A stretch of DNA of 64,000 nucleotides. It comes from Lichenostomus cassidix (lineage: Eukaryota; Chordata; Aves; Passeriformes; Meliphagidae). The translations under genes were made by a program, and so were the position numbers. Shown here piece after piece: positions 25,201-37,398 of this stretch (positions are counted from its first letter, which is position 1; each line of letters begins with the position of its first letter). The notes beneath the pieces were generated by a model. That model was not told the DNA's origin. It saw only the letters and a program-made list of their open reading frames with translations, and did no database searches. The DNA lies in the NCBI GenBank assembly GCA_008360975.2, contig CM039183.1:41283850-41347849 (forward strand). The letters run 5' to 3'.

Positions 25201-28022
25201 CACAGTGGGGCTCAGCAAAAGGCTACTTAGTCTGTGTGCATGGCACGGTGCAGTACAGCACTGTGCCCAGTGTGCCCCAGTGGTCTCCCAGTTTGTTATA
25301 CCTTGCTTTGCAACATGAGTATTTTGGTCCAGGTGGAGGTCTGCACTGGCATAGTCATACTGCCTGCCAAGGGGCATGGACTCGCTTTCCTGAGAGAGAG
25401 GGAGGGGAGGAAGAAGGAAGCCCTTCGAGCCTGTAAGCTATTGCTCCACGCTGTGGATCACGCCACTTGTCTGAGAGACAACAGAAGTAATATACACAAC
25501 ACTTAACTGCCTAATCATGGCTCATGTCGAGTGCTCTGCTGTGCACCCCAGCAGCACAAGATTTGCCAGGTAGCCTGTAATTGTATAAAATTTAGTTTTT
25601 TGTAGAAACCAGACAGAAATGGGTAATTACTCACAGAAGGTGGTCATAATTGCCTTCACTAACAAGTAAGGACAGAAACTGTTGCCTTTAGCTCCACTTT
25701 AAAAGGACAAAGCAAAGACCGCTTGGCAGGAGGAAGAGGTGGAGCCTTCCACAGGAATTTCCCATAAAGGAGAGGTGTTTGATATTTGACAAGGTAATTG
25801 AATGTTTAGAGGAACAGGCTGACATGAAAATGCACTTTCTTTTGTGCGGCTCAGGAAGACCAATCTTTGACAACAGCTGAAGATGCAGGGCAGAGGTCTG
25901 TCAGGAGCCAGACAAAGAATGTGGTGTAGAAAAAATTCTCATTTGGATTTTGGGTGCCACAACTTCCCAAGGGACTGATATGTCCACCTGGAGTTGCCTG
26001 GCAAAGAGGCTCCAGGGCTCAGGACAAGTGGCTTTTAAAGTCTTTTTAAATACTGATGTCCCTTTGCCTAATGTTCCCTTCCAACCTGCCTCCATTATGT
26101 CCCATCCAATAATCTTTGTTTTGAGCAGTTTAGTGCTGCTGAGAAATGAGATGTTCTGTGTCCTTTCCTACACATGATCTCCAAAGGGCCTTGCAATTCA
26201 GTGTGCAGCCACCCTCACTGTTAGTAGAACATAGGGTGAAGGAAGCTGAAAGAAGAGGAGAAGGAGACTTTGCTGGCAGGAAAGACATGGAGCTGGTGGA
26301 GGTGACTTCCCTCAGGCCACCAAAGGAGTGGTGGAGCTGGCCTCTTTGGGACACTTCTGTTCCCTTCAGGCAAGAAAGAAAGTTTTGAGATGGAGGGGTT
26401 TTAAATCATGGTCTTGCCCCACTTCCTACTCCCCATCTCTCTTGGTTCCCCCTCATCTCATATTGTGTGGATTAAGGATACAACACAGATAAAATGTCCC
26501 AGAACTGTCTCTTTGCAGTAGGTCTTTCAAATGTTCCATCTCCTTATAGTTCAGCCAGTGCAGGGTATTTACATAAAGGGTCCACTAGCCTTGGAGAGAG
26601 GTTATTTCTTGCCATCCTGCTTTTGTTTTGAATTTTGCATGGACAGGGGCTGTGTTGTCAACCCATTAATTGTCACAAAGTTAATGGCTTGGATTTACAG
26701 GCCACAGGCTAAAATTTCTTGGAAAGAGATTTACTGCAGACTATCACATGAGGATACTGTGACAATCTAGTTGTGGTATAAGAAGAGCAATCCTATTAGC
26801 TTGGTTTGCCGATAGGGATCAAAGCTCTCCTTCCTCTTACACAAATGCCTTGGAAGCAAACTAATCACTGTCCAGGTCTATCAGACCATGAAACTAGATT
26901 AGCAAACTGGGGCCTCTGTGGCCAAATGACAGAGCAGCTGAGAGGCTGCTGTATATAGAGGAAGAGAGAGAGATGGGGAGATTATGCAAATATGTAGTAA
27001 ATAACTCACTTTATAGGACATAATTAAATAAAAGCGAAGGTATAGCAGCACTACTAGCTGAATACAAACTCTCTTTCCACTGTAGCAAAGGACACATTCA
27101 ATGTCATGGCCAGGAAAACCACCTCAGGAAGAAATAGCATCCAAAAATTTGTCTTCATAGCTATAAGCTTGTTTAAAGTGCTGGGACACTTTTTTTGTGG
27201 TGAAGAAGGAGAATGTAGACCCTTTCCTGCCAGGTGTGTGCCATACACGCTTTGAAACAGCTGGATTTTTATTAGAGTTTAGGAAACAAACTGAGCTGGA
27301 GAGAGGAGAAAGAATGGTGATTGATGGTTATATGTTTGGAATTAACCACATTACTAATATGACTCTAGTAGTCTGAATTATTGTTAGAGCTATGAGAACA
27401 GGGCTTTCTGGTGCCATGCAAGTGAAACAAACCATGGGTTCTGTGCCAACAAATATTCTTGTTTAGTCCCATACACCTTGAAGGATGCTTCAAGCTGAGA
27501 GCTGGCTGTGGTTTATGTAGAAAACATGATGACTTCCATCCCCTTGGAGTGGGACAGGTGTCCAGCATTCAGCTCTCCTGCCCCTTATTTCACACTGATT
27601 TACAGAAAATGCCAAGGCAGAATTTAATCCTATGGAAAATGGAACATACCGTAAGGAGTCAAAGCCCCATGTCTCCTCTCAGAGGAAAAGGTTGGGGCAA
27701 ATCATCTTGCCACTCTTCTACCTGCTGTGATTGCAGTAGGTCATAGGCCTGGTGGGGACCAAATAGGCTTCATCTAGAAGTGGGGATTAGTTAATAAAGT
27801 AATGCCAGTTTTTGGATAATTGTCCATGTTGACAGGTTGTGTTTGGGTATCTATGTATAATTAGCCATGTAATATGCATTTTCTTAGTTGGGTAGGTGCT
27901 CTGAGGTTAAAATCAACCCTGATCAGGTTGTATTGATGAATAGGATATTCCTGGTGAGTACCAGCAGAGTATTCCCAAGTCATTTATACTTCACTCTACA
28001 AGGCAGAAATTTTCCCTGTGTT

Positions 28023-28068
28023 CCTTATTATTCCTTCTTGCAAACTTACCTTATTATTCCTTCTTGCA
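28023..28068 (+). repeat. Exact 20-bp direct repeat, 26-bp period
   Basis: The word ccttattattccttcttgca occurs at 28023-28042 and again, without mismatch, at 28049-28068, separated by six bases. The lack of mismatch suggests a recent local duplication compared with the surrounding decayed repeats. Confidence 0.92.
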
Positions 28069-29481
28069 TGGACTACAGATTTTAATAAAAACTTTAGCTC
28101 TTCTTATTCTTTCAAATGCACTGTCTTTGCACTGAAACATACTGGATGTGCTTTAAAATGGGTGAAAAGTCTTCAGCAGTTTTAATCCCTTGGATCAGCA
28201 GAGCAGGATGATTGACAGATCACAGGGTTTCTCCTTGGCAAGACAGTTTGCTTATTTGATAATTCACCGGAGCTGGAATTTCCTTCCCTCACAGGTCTTA
28301 CCCACAGCCCAACCTTGCAGCCACAGCATGTGCTGTTAGCAAAGGGAACTTTGCTCCTCATTTTGGTTCTGCCTTTTGATGTTTCTTACTGTGAGCCAAG
28401 AATATGAACTATTTGGTACACATAGAAATGGAGGAGGTACCTGGAGGAAATTGTTCATAAAAGTTGGCAGCCAAGATGACCATATGTAGAATTAATAGTC
28501 AATACCTTCTACACAACCAACACGGTATTTATTGATTACATCTTATATGACAAGACCCCAATATATTACTAAGATTTTCCAGCACAGTAGTTGTTAGCCT
28601 GTTTTTCTTTTCTCTTTTTTGTTTTGATTTGCTTCTGGTCTAATCATGACTGGAAGTAAGACTTATTCACAGCTCTGGCAGCAATTCTTTCCCACAAGTT
28701 TTGGGAAGTTCACACTGTAATCGCAATATGAATTTGCCATTGATGATCTTGCCTTGAAATGGATCTGAACTGCAACCCAAAATTTGGATGCCACATTACT
28801 CTGGTTAAATGCAGGTTTTGATTCTGATGCTAATCCAATTCTGTATTTTAGGACTTGACAAGAAAAAAAACAGTAGTAGTAAACAATAGCTGAAAAAAGC
28901 AGGAATAATAACAACATCAATAAAAGCAATAAAACCAATCATATCCACACATTAGAGCTCCTATGCTCATAAAGAATGCATTTATGAGTGCTTTTAAAAC
29001 TCTACAAGCAGAGATCCTTCATCTAAAATTGTTGCACGTGCACTTTTGGTGTGCAACATAGCAACAGCAGGATTCCAGTGCAATCTTTGGGGGAAAAGCA
29101 AAAAATAACATCAAATAGTGTCACAATTGAAACAGAGGGGAACATTGAAGCAACGTATAATTAACCCAGCTGGAATTTGGTCAGGATATCCAGGTTAACA
29201 CCTCATTCAGTTAGTGGGCTGTTGTAGGCAGCAAGTTGTTGAATATTATTGTTTAAAAGTCAAATAATTTACTGAGCTCTTTTCATGTGTGGAATATACA
29301 AGAAGGTCAACTGCCTTTTTAACATCTGGTAGCAGAACCCTGGTGATTTACCTGCACTCTGGTGATTGTAGATAGCCATGTGATGGATGACTTTGCTAGA
29401 AAGCTCACTCTGTTAACTCATACAAGCCCACAAGGAGCCTGATAACTCTGCTTTGTGGAAACATTAAAGGCTTTGTCTGCA

Positions 29482-29546
29482 GCTTGTGTAGATTGACAAA
29501 GCACCATAGATGTCAGTGGGATTCTGCTGATTTATACGTGCTTTGG
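29482..29546. repeat. Ancient palindromic (foldback) element relic
   Basis: Reads gcttgtgtagattgacaaag, then the spacer ccatagatgtcagtggg, then attctgctgatttatac. This follows the old amniote foldback consensus ctggtgtaaattggcaaagc / ccattgatgtcagtgga / gctgatttacaccagc almost word for word, with scattered substitutions. The arms have drifted but still pair at roughly half their positions. It is the best of four such relics here. It is non-coding and non-autonomous. Confidence 0.55.
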
Positions 29547-32500
29547 ATATATCTCTAAACCAGAAGGTCATTCATTACTCTTTCTTGCTTAAAAAAACCA
29601 AAAAGGCAAAATAAGAAAAATAGAAACCTTTGTTAATTAATTACTTATTAGAAAGCATTTTACTTGGATTTTCAAATTATGGTTCAAATCAAATCTAGGA
29701 TTTCTCCTGTGGGGACAAGACTGGATGAGATGATGCCACACATACCTTATTTGCTTTTGCTGCCTGACAGGGGTGTCTGTAGGAAAGCCAACAGGAAAAT
29801 TACAGAAACAGCCAGCAGAGCAGCAGAAGGTCTTAAGGAGGATCAGAAAACTGATTAGGGGCTAGATCTCCCCTCAGCCTGATGAACCATGCACAGGGGA
29901 GAGACTGCCTCCATGTCCCTATCCCTTTCTGGCTTCCTACATCTCATGTCAGTTTAAGCAAAGCCAAACAGCACCAATTGTGCTGATCCTGTAGAGCTGG
30001 CCTTCCTCTCTTACAGAGGTATCTCTTTGATCAGCATGTCTGTATTCTGAGAGACTCTGAGTGCATTGCATTGACTGACAAAAAGTAGTTTTTCAGTCTT
30101 GCTGGCAAGAGGAAGCTAATATGGTTAGGGAAAAGGAAGGTGAGTTCACTCTGTTTTCTGCCTTATCAGCAAAACTGTCAGTCTCCAGACACAGCATGGC
30201 AGCTGATGGGAACTGAAGACTGGAGGGGCATAGCATTGCTTAATTTCTTCCCTATTCCTAGGCAGAACCTGTAGGAATGACAATTAGAAAATTCATTTTA
30301 TGGATATAACTTTTGCTTCAGTTTCATTCGAGACTTTAGCATGAACTGTACTTCTCCACTGCAGCTGACGTGGAGGCAGTGTGGAGGGGATGAGTGTCCA
30401 ACAGACCAAGGGCAATAGTTTTGTTGCACGATCCCCCTCCAGATTGCTCTTGTTTTCCACATATCTCAGGATTACCAGAGGATGCTCATCCTCCACTGAT
30501 TTACTGTCTTGGCAAATATCAAGTGGAGCACAATCTATGCTGTATGTTGCAAGGAGGCTAACAGTGGCTGAATGAGGGTAATGTTTGCAGTCAGGACTTT
30601 CCTTTACAAACACTGAATCATGCTGTTGTGAAACCAGGACCGAGTGATGAATGACTCACTGTTGGCAGCACACACTGCCCTATCAGTAGGCTCTGTTCAG
30701 GGGATGTGGGGGCTGGTGTTTGATATCATCTCTGAGCTCCCAGCTCCCAGCATGCTAATGAGTAATGTACACTGTGGTCTGTATTGATCTGTGATTTGGT
30801 TATTCACAAGGCCCTGCACAAAGGCATCCGCATTGCTGGAAGTCCTGTTATTCTTCAACACAAAGATGTTGCTTTGGGGATGTTTAGAAACATCTCTCTT
30901 GTTTGGCTGTGATGTTTTCAGCTTGGATTTCTTTCTTTTGAGATTTTTTTTTCCAGTATGAATGCTTTGTAGTAACAAAATTCAAAACTTCATTAGTAAG
31001 AGATGGAATAAGCATGCCTAGATGATTCAAAGAAATGAGAGTAAGACTGAGATCCTTGGGCCAGTGGTTCAAAGTCTGTCCCTGTTGGTTGTGAGGTAAG
31101 GGACACATCCCCTTTTTCAGTGCAGGTGATTATATCATATGACCCAGTGCAGAAGCTGGAGTGGACCTGCCTTTTAGTAGTACTGGAAATGGATACATTG
31201 CCAGGTTCAAAAAATTGAGAGAGGAAAATGTTTCTCTCAGTGAAAGAGTATCAAGCTGCTTGTTCTGCAGACTGTTTCTAAGCTGTGGCATTGATTAACC
31301 TCCCAAAGATCCCCTTCAAGATATGGGGAAAGGGTCTGAATCTTGAGATAGACAGGGTTGAGAATGGTATTACTGGAGGTCTCCACATGTAACTTGAGAT
31401 TATAAGAATCTCTACTGCCTAAACCAGCACTGTAACCACTTTTTGCTTAGACTCAGCACAAGGGCTGAAGTCCCAGCAATTTTATAGAGTGATCTGTCCT
31501 CTCAAGGTGAAGGGAGGTGTTAACAGATGAACAATGGAGCATAGGGAAGGTTGGCCTGCCTCTGCCAGCTCTCTGGGATTAAACAGGAGACTTCAGTCAC
31601 CAGTTGCTGCTGCTGGGTCTGTACCAGATCCCGAGATCATTGAAAGGCTTCCACTAACTTAGGCAGATTACAAATCAGGCTGTGAATAAGCACCATGTTT
31701 GCTCAAATAGACAATGGAATTCAGAAGATGGGTGATAAGAGCTCTTTCCAGGACAGGGCAGAAACAGACAGCCTGGTTTCCATTGCAGAGAAGTAAGTCC
31801 TGCACTAAAAAAGGTTCAGTATTTGTACCAAGGATGGGCAAGGCAAGCACATAGTATCTTTATGCAATGACAGAGTTTAAAGTGTGGTTGCAGACTGAGC
31901 TGTAGGGACATGACAATCCTGTCTTTCCATTTAATAGCTGCAAGTTTGTTTGAGAGGGACAAGCCTTATTTTTCAACAAATAATGTAGCTTAATTAATCA
32001 AGGAGATGTATGCATTCAAGCTCCGAAGCAGTTTTTCTCTGACAACAGTCCCCTTCCGTGTGAGTCTGTCATGTGGTAATATAAGTATGGGCTAAACTAC
32101 ACTTAAGACAGAGTAAACAATATGATTTCAAAAGCAATTGGGAAAAGGAACATGGATATTGAATGAAGCCCAGAAATATGTTCTGAATCCCCACCCCAGT
32201 CACACTGTGGGAGGGACTTGACATTGCCGTAAATAAAAATGCATGTTAAAAACTTTTCTGTAGTTTCTGCATAGCATTCTCATGGGGCCTAGGATGGCTG
32301 TTGATAGCCAAGAATGCATTACACTGAAGGATCACAGGTTCTGGAAAATCCTATCAAATTTTGTGGAAAATGATAACATTCCTGCCAGCTTAATGAACCA
32401 TCACTTCAAGGCTCTTAGGAGCGGTACACCCACTACTGAAATATATGGATGGTGCATGCAGCCTTGCAGAAGAGATAAAACCCTCCAACAGTCCTGTGGT

Positions 32501-35500
32501 GTTAGCCAAGCTAAACTATGTTCCATTGCCGACAACTATGCAGCAATACTCACTCCTGACATGTTCCTATAAATATTCTGAGCCTCTACAGAAACCTACT
32601 GGCTTCAGCCCCAGCCTGCTCTGTAGGGTTTTCCTGAAAGGCTTTATGGCTTTACTAACAAGGTAGACCACAGATTAACCCCTATTTTCAGATTTTTCCT
32701 TTAAAAAGCCCCCACAATCCACTTGGGAAAGCAAGCAGCAAAATAACAGCTAGCTCAAAACCTCCACCCTCCACAGAGGTCTCTGCCCAAACCATGGGCT
32801 GGTTTGTTTTCCTCAGGAACGTGAAGGCTCTGGGAAGGGGAACTTTGGCACAGAGCTGTTTTGGGGAGAGGTGAATGTGGTTGTGAAGCCAGGCAGCTCA
32901 GGAGGAGAAGCGTGGAGCGGGCGCAGGACCAGACAAAGGCAGATGCCTGAGCAAGCACAGTGTGTGGCCCTGGGAAGAGCCCGGAGAGAGGGGGCTTTTG
33001 GGTGAGGGGCTTGGCCAAAATAGCAGGGGAAGTTGGGACCACAGAAATCCTTTCTTGTGACTTGACTCCTGTTGTGTAACACAGGACTTTGTCTCTCCTT
33101 TGTAAATAAACAAAGCTGCTTCCAAAACACTACCTAAGCCCTGCACTGACTTTTCTTCCTGACTGGAGCTACCTACAAGATTGTGGATTTTAGACAGCCC
33201 CATGGGTGGAAAAGGAACAGCAAGGTTTTGTGTAGACAGGCAACCTAGCAGTATATTAAAGACTTATTTAAGGGATAAATGGCAGAAATGAGCAGAAGAC
33301 ATGGATGGCAGCGGGGGTATTATTTAGTAGAATTCATGAGATCCTCTTCCTAATTGAAGAAATGACATCTGATGTAAATAAAGTCAAATAGGATTTTCCT
33401 CAGTTTCAATTCCTAGCTGTAAGTACAGGCAAATTCTTCTGCTGCCTCATTTTCTTCTGTGTGTGCACCAAGTTAATGGGGAAGTGTTTGTGTTTCTTTA
33501 AGTAGCTAGGAGGTGGGTTACCACTGGCTTCCTTAATCCAAGTACCTTGTTATCTTAATTAAAAACCAAAATCAGCTTTGATCTCCCTACAACTTCATTG
33601 CATAACCAGTTTCATTTACTATTGTTTAAGGTCAGTTTGCTTTCCATGATGAAAAGAATTTGTATTTCACACAGAGCAGGAAGTCCTACTTAAAAGTTTC
33701 CTGGTTTTGATCTCCTTAAGGGGAATTAAATTATGTTCCTGGTTAAAAAAATGCATGGCAAACAGATTACTGAGTTACTGGACTTGCCAAACCACGAGCC
33801 AACAGGGCAGCAGGCTGGACACATGGAGGCTGAAATTGCTCCATTCTCTTGCTTTAAATGTTAAAGGGTCCAGGGAGATGGTTCAAATCTGGTTTTCAAC
33901 CCCTTTTGTTGCAGTTTTTGCTGGCTTTCCAGTCTGGCCTCTCACATCAGTTCAACTGGACCTTTAGACCTTCTCACCCTGTTCCCTCGTGCTGGGAACA
34001 CAAGCAGGGTTAGTGACAATTGCTCCAGTCACAAGGTGAGGTGTGGGAAACTGCAACCATCCCTTCCTTCTTCCTGACACAATGATTGTCAGGGGACTCT
34101 TTTGACTCCTTTGGTTGCTGTAGTATTGGGGATGTTGGGAGCTACCAGGCTGGAGCAGCCCAAAAGCTATTGTCAGTTTCTGCATTCTCAGCTTTTCTCC
34201 AAAGGCAACTCTGGTGTGCACCCTACCTGGCCTCAGTTCTGGCATGCCTGAACTGTGCTGCAGAGCTCTGATCTGGCCAGAAAGGATGTCCCACCACCTT
34301 GCTGTCCTCCTGCATGTGCACAGCACCAGGCTCTGTGGGCTCCCATGCCTTGGTGACACAGCCTGGCTCCTGACAAAATCTATGTTAAGACAATCTGCTG
34401 TTTTCTGCAGGAGTCTGAAGGGAGCAAGTGAATTTGCTCCTGATGACAGGAGAAAAAGCTTTCTAGGTTGCTGAGCAGCATTTTAGATCATTTAAGAATA
34501 CTGATCTTTGCCCTGATCTCCAAACATGCTCCAGACTGTATCCCAGAACTTAGGCTTCATTTTGCATGGGATCTGGGAGATTTACTTGTTGCCAGGTAGC
34601 CACACTCACAGCATGGCAAAGCCCAGTAAAGCAAATGGGACAAACGTATTTTCTCACTATGCATACTGTATAAATCCAAGGATCTAGCTGCCACATAAAG
34701 CACACAGCTGCCTGTTTTGCACAGCAGAGGGGATTGAATTGCTTTAATTCTCTTTCCTCTTTGCCCTGAGGCAGGTAAGGACCAGCTTTTGTGACTCTGG
34801 GAGATGCCTTTGGTTTCCTGCTGCTGCCCAGCAAGAGCTTTTGGCATTTGTGGGGGTGACCCAGGAAACCCTGGTGCAGGGGGAAGGGAAGCTGAGCTCT
34901 CAGAGTCTGAAGTGTTCTTTCTTCTCATCTTACCACTCAAAGGAAGCAGGAAAGAAAATGTTGACACATTTTCCCCACCAGTTGCCCTACATAAAAACAG
35001 TTATCTACTTAAATGGTTACAGAAAGGCTGAAGTTTGCAGTGGGTTGTCTCCACGTTAATCCTCTGTGTCTCCATCAATTGGTGTTATGGGAGTTAACAA
35101 GAAGCCAGAAAGAGACAGCAGGTAAAATTTAGCCACTTAAAATGGAAGTCAAACAAACGTCTCTTTTGAGTGTTATAATTTTACAGGGTTTGCTTCCTTT
35201 ATACCCTCCCCTGCCTAGTATGCGATAATCTTTGCCTGCTGTTCCTTCCTCTTTTATCCCATCAGCAGCTTGGCCCTCACAGTTTTCCCCAAAAGGGCTT
35301 TTCTTGTGCTTGTACATTTTATTATCTCTTTCTTCACTGCAAACCCTTAGATTTCCATGCTGTTTAACATGCAGTTAGAACAGCAGCACTCTTGAAGAAG
35401 CTCTGGCATGTCAGTGCTCTTGGAGATGCTCTGGGTTGCACAGTGAGCCTCCTGAGATGTATTAGTGCATGACTGAACTTCAGTGTGCTAACAAAGCCCC

Positions 35501-37367
35501 AGACCCATTTATGGAGCAAGTTCTTCCCTAAATCACTGCCTGGTATTGCAGGCTGTTTGACCTCGGGGCAATTAATAGGGAATAACAAGGTGAAAACAGC
35601 ATCTTGAATGACCCTGGGCATTGTCGAAGCCATGGGCTAGTCCTGTCTTAGCCCTCATTTTCACTGCTGTGGCCTGCTGCCTGCCTTATTCTAATGAGAC
35701 CCTTTGAGTCCTAAGGTCCCATGTGAAAACCCCCATCCCTGAAACCGGCCCTAAGTCCAATTTGGAGGTAGGGCTGAGCCCTTAGGGGCAAATACTTGGC
35801 TACTGTCTTCCTCTTGTGATGAATTCAGATGATGTGACTGCATGCTTTAGTCTCGTGAGAGGAGTAGAGTCCAGCATGCCTGAAAGAGTGAACTTCTGGC
35901 TAAATGGGTCAGGAAATGCAAGAGCACATACAGCAATTATGTCTGCCTGCACAGCCCACACAAATGCTGTGGGCCAGCTGGACAAGGCTACACGCAAATA
36001 AGAAATTTACACAGATATCTACCTGGCTCACAGACTCAGACAAGTATCTGCACGTACGAGTTCATGTGTATAGAGCAGACCGAGTCCAAGCCAAACACAT
36101 ATTATTCTACTAACTCCAATGGGACAAAATTTGTTTGTGCAGTTTCAGAGGCTAGTCTGAAAACTTGGAAAGAATATTTTCCAGGCATTTGACCAGTTTC
36201 TGGGTAATCTGAAAAATGGTATCTTTTACAGAGATTTATATAGCTATAGACACACCCTCACATATGCACATGTATGTATTTGATAGCTTTTAGCTTGCTT
36301 TCTCATTTGTTTTACTCCCATCTTACTCTAATTGTAAACTCGCTCTGGAATGTGAGGATTAAGGGAAGTTAACATGAGTTTTTCAGAATAGAGCTTTTGG
36401 GTTACAAAATGAATAGGAGAGTTTTTTGAAGAGAGGAAGCATTTTGCTTCCTACATATACTTAGCATCAGCAGTATTTAGTTCTACTTAAATGTAAAGGA
36501 AATGTTAGCAAGGAGGGAAGTGCCTAGCATTTTTTGAAGTCTATTATTAAAATATAACAAAAATCAGACAAAAGTTTGCATTGCAACCCATTGAAAGATC
36601 CATGTCTTTTGGACTGTTCTCGACAGGAAAAAGTAATTTCTTCCATATGGTTGGGGTAGCTCCATTGTGCTAGGGCTGCTGAAGTGGTGGCTCACATTCT
36701 TTATGTTTGTTTTCTTGTGGGATGGCAAATTGCCCGGCACCTGAAGGCAGCTCACCGCAGCACCGTCGCTTGGGGGCTGAAGGGTGTGGCTGGTGCCAGT
36801 TACTCTCCTGTTGCCATCTGAACCATAAACTGAAAGGCCATCCGAGGGGCTGCTTGCAGGATGCAAGGCATCCTCACTTCCCACAAAGCTCCTGTGCCCT
36901 TGGGTTGGCAATGTGTGTGTGCCTGCGTGGGATGCCTTTGGCGTTGTGGATATCAGGTCTTTTCTCCTCACCCTAATCTGTCTGTCCTGTGCTCTCAGGT
37001 AATGGAAAACAGCAGAGGTCCTTTGAGGAAGGGCAGACTTTCACCAGCAAGGAAGCTGCCCTCCCAAGGTAATGTGGCAATATCCCAGCCATCAAAGGGT
37101 CCGTATGGGCGTGTGGTTTACCTTTCTCACCTCACCTCCAGTTATCAAAACAAGCAGGACATGACAGCACTGTGCACTCCTGCTGGAAACACCAGAATAA
37201 AATCAAGGTTTCTGGAGACAGCTCCTCAAAAAGGAGATTTGAAAGTGCTTGTGTGCTCCTCTCCAGATGATTTTATCTGTGACTCACCACATGAAAATGC
37301 AAGATACCATCGGAAAGAATCCTTCCTTCTTTCCATGTGCTGTTTACTTGTTTGTTTCTGTGTAAAT
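29547..37367. other. Gene-free stretch, one LTR-like segment and one exon-like segment
   Basis: No coding gene was recognised. A GC-richer block at about 32870-33200 contains gtaaataaacaaag (AATAAA at 33105-33110) followed by about 90 bases, and could be a solo LTR or a chance composition patch. The longest open frame of the window (36861-37406, 181 codons) ends inside the telomeric repeat tract and has no recognisable domain. An acceptor-like and a donor-like signal bracket 36999-37068 within it. Everything else appears unstructured. Confidence 0.5.
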
Positions 37368-37398
37368 GGGGTTAGGTTAAGGTTAGGGTTAGGGTTGG
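37368..37398 (+). repeat. Short interstitial telomeric repeat (TTAGGG)n
   Basis: A run of about five telomere-type units: two perfect TTAGGG units at 37383-37394 flanked by the degenerate forms GTTAGG, TTAAGG and TTGG. TTAGGG is the vertebrate telomere repeat. Short interstitial tracts of this kind are usually put down to insertion of telomeric DNA during repair of a double-strand break, or to slippage. The G-rich strand is the plus strand. Confidence 0.9.

Larger units (their letters stand above)
13518..29481. other. Long gene-free stretch with small repeats
   Basis: No exon, RNA gene or intact transposon could be supported over about 16 kb. The longest open frames (18357-18851, 164 codons; 15945-16343, 132 codons; 18844-19224, 126 codons) lack any known domain, and other frames are open across the same GC-richer segments. 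Small items listed separately: degenerate palindromes at 15006 and 16591, a short hairpin at 21129, a minisatellite at 22161 and a 20-bp direct repeat at 28023. A single perfect octamer ATGCAAAT sits at 26984-26991. Confidence 0.5.

Noticed and set aside
26070..26110. Possible CR1 3' end (cccttccaacctgcctccat)
   Set aside because: The upstream gatgatc-type words and the terminal short repeat are missing.
26984..26991. Single perfect octamer ATGCAAAT
   Set aside because: One isolated 8-mer is expected by chance about once in a window of this size; no partner sites nearby.
29681..29690. tRNA B-box-like word GGTTCAAATC, also at 33880-33889
   Set aside because: No A box at the right distance and no cloverleaf could be drawn around either.
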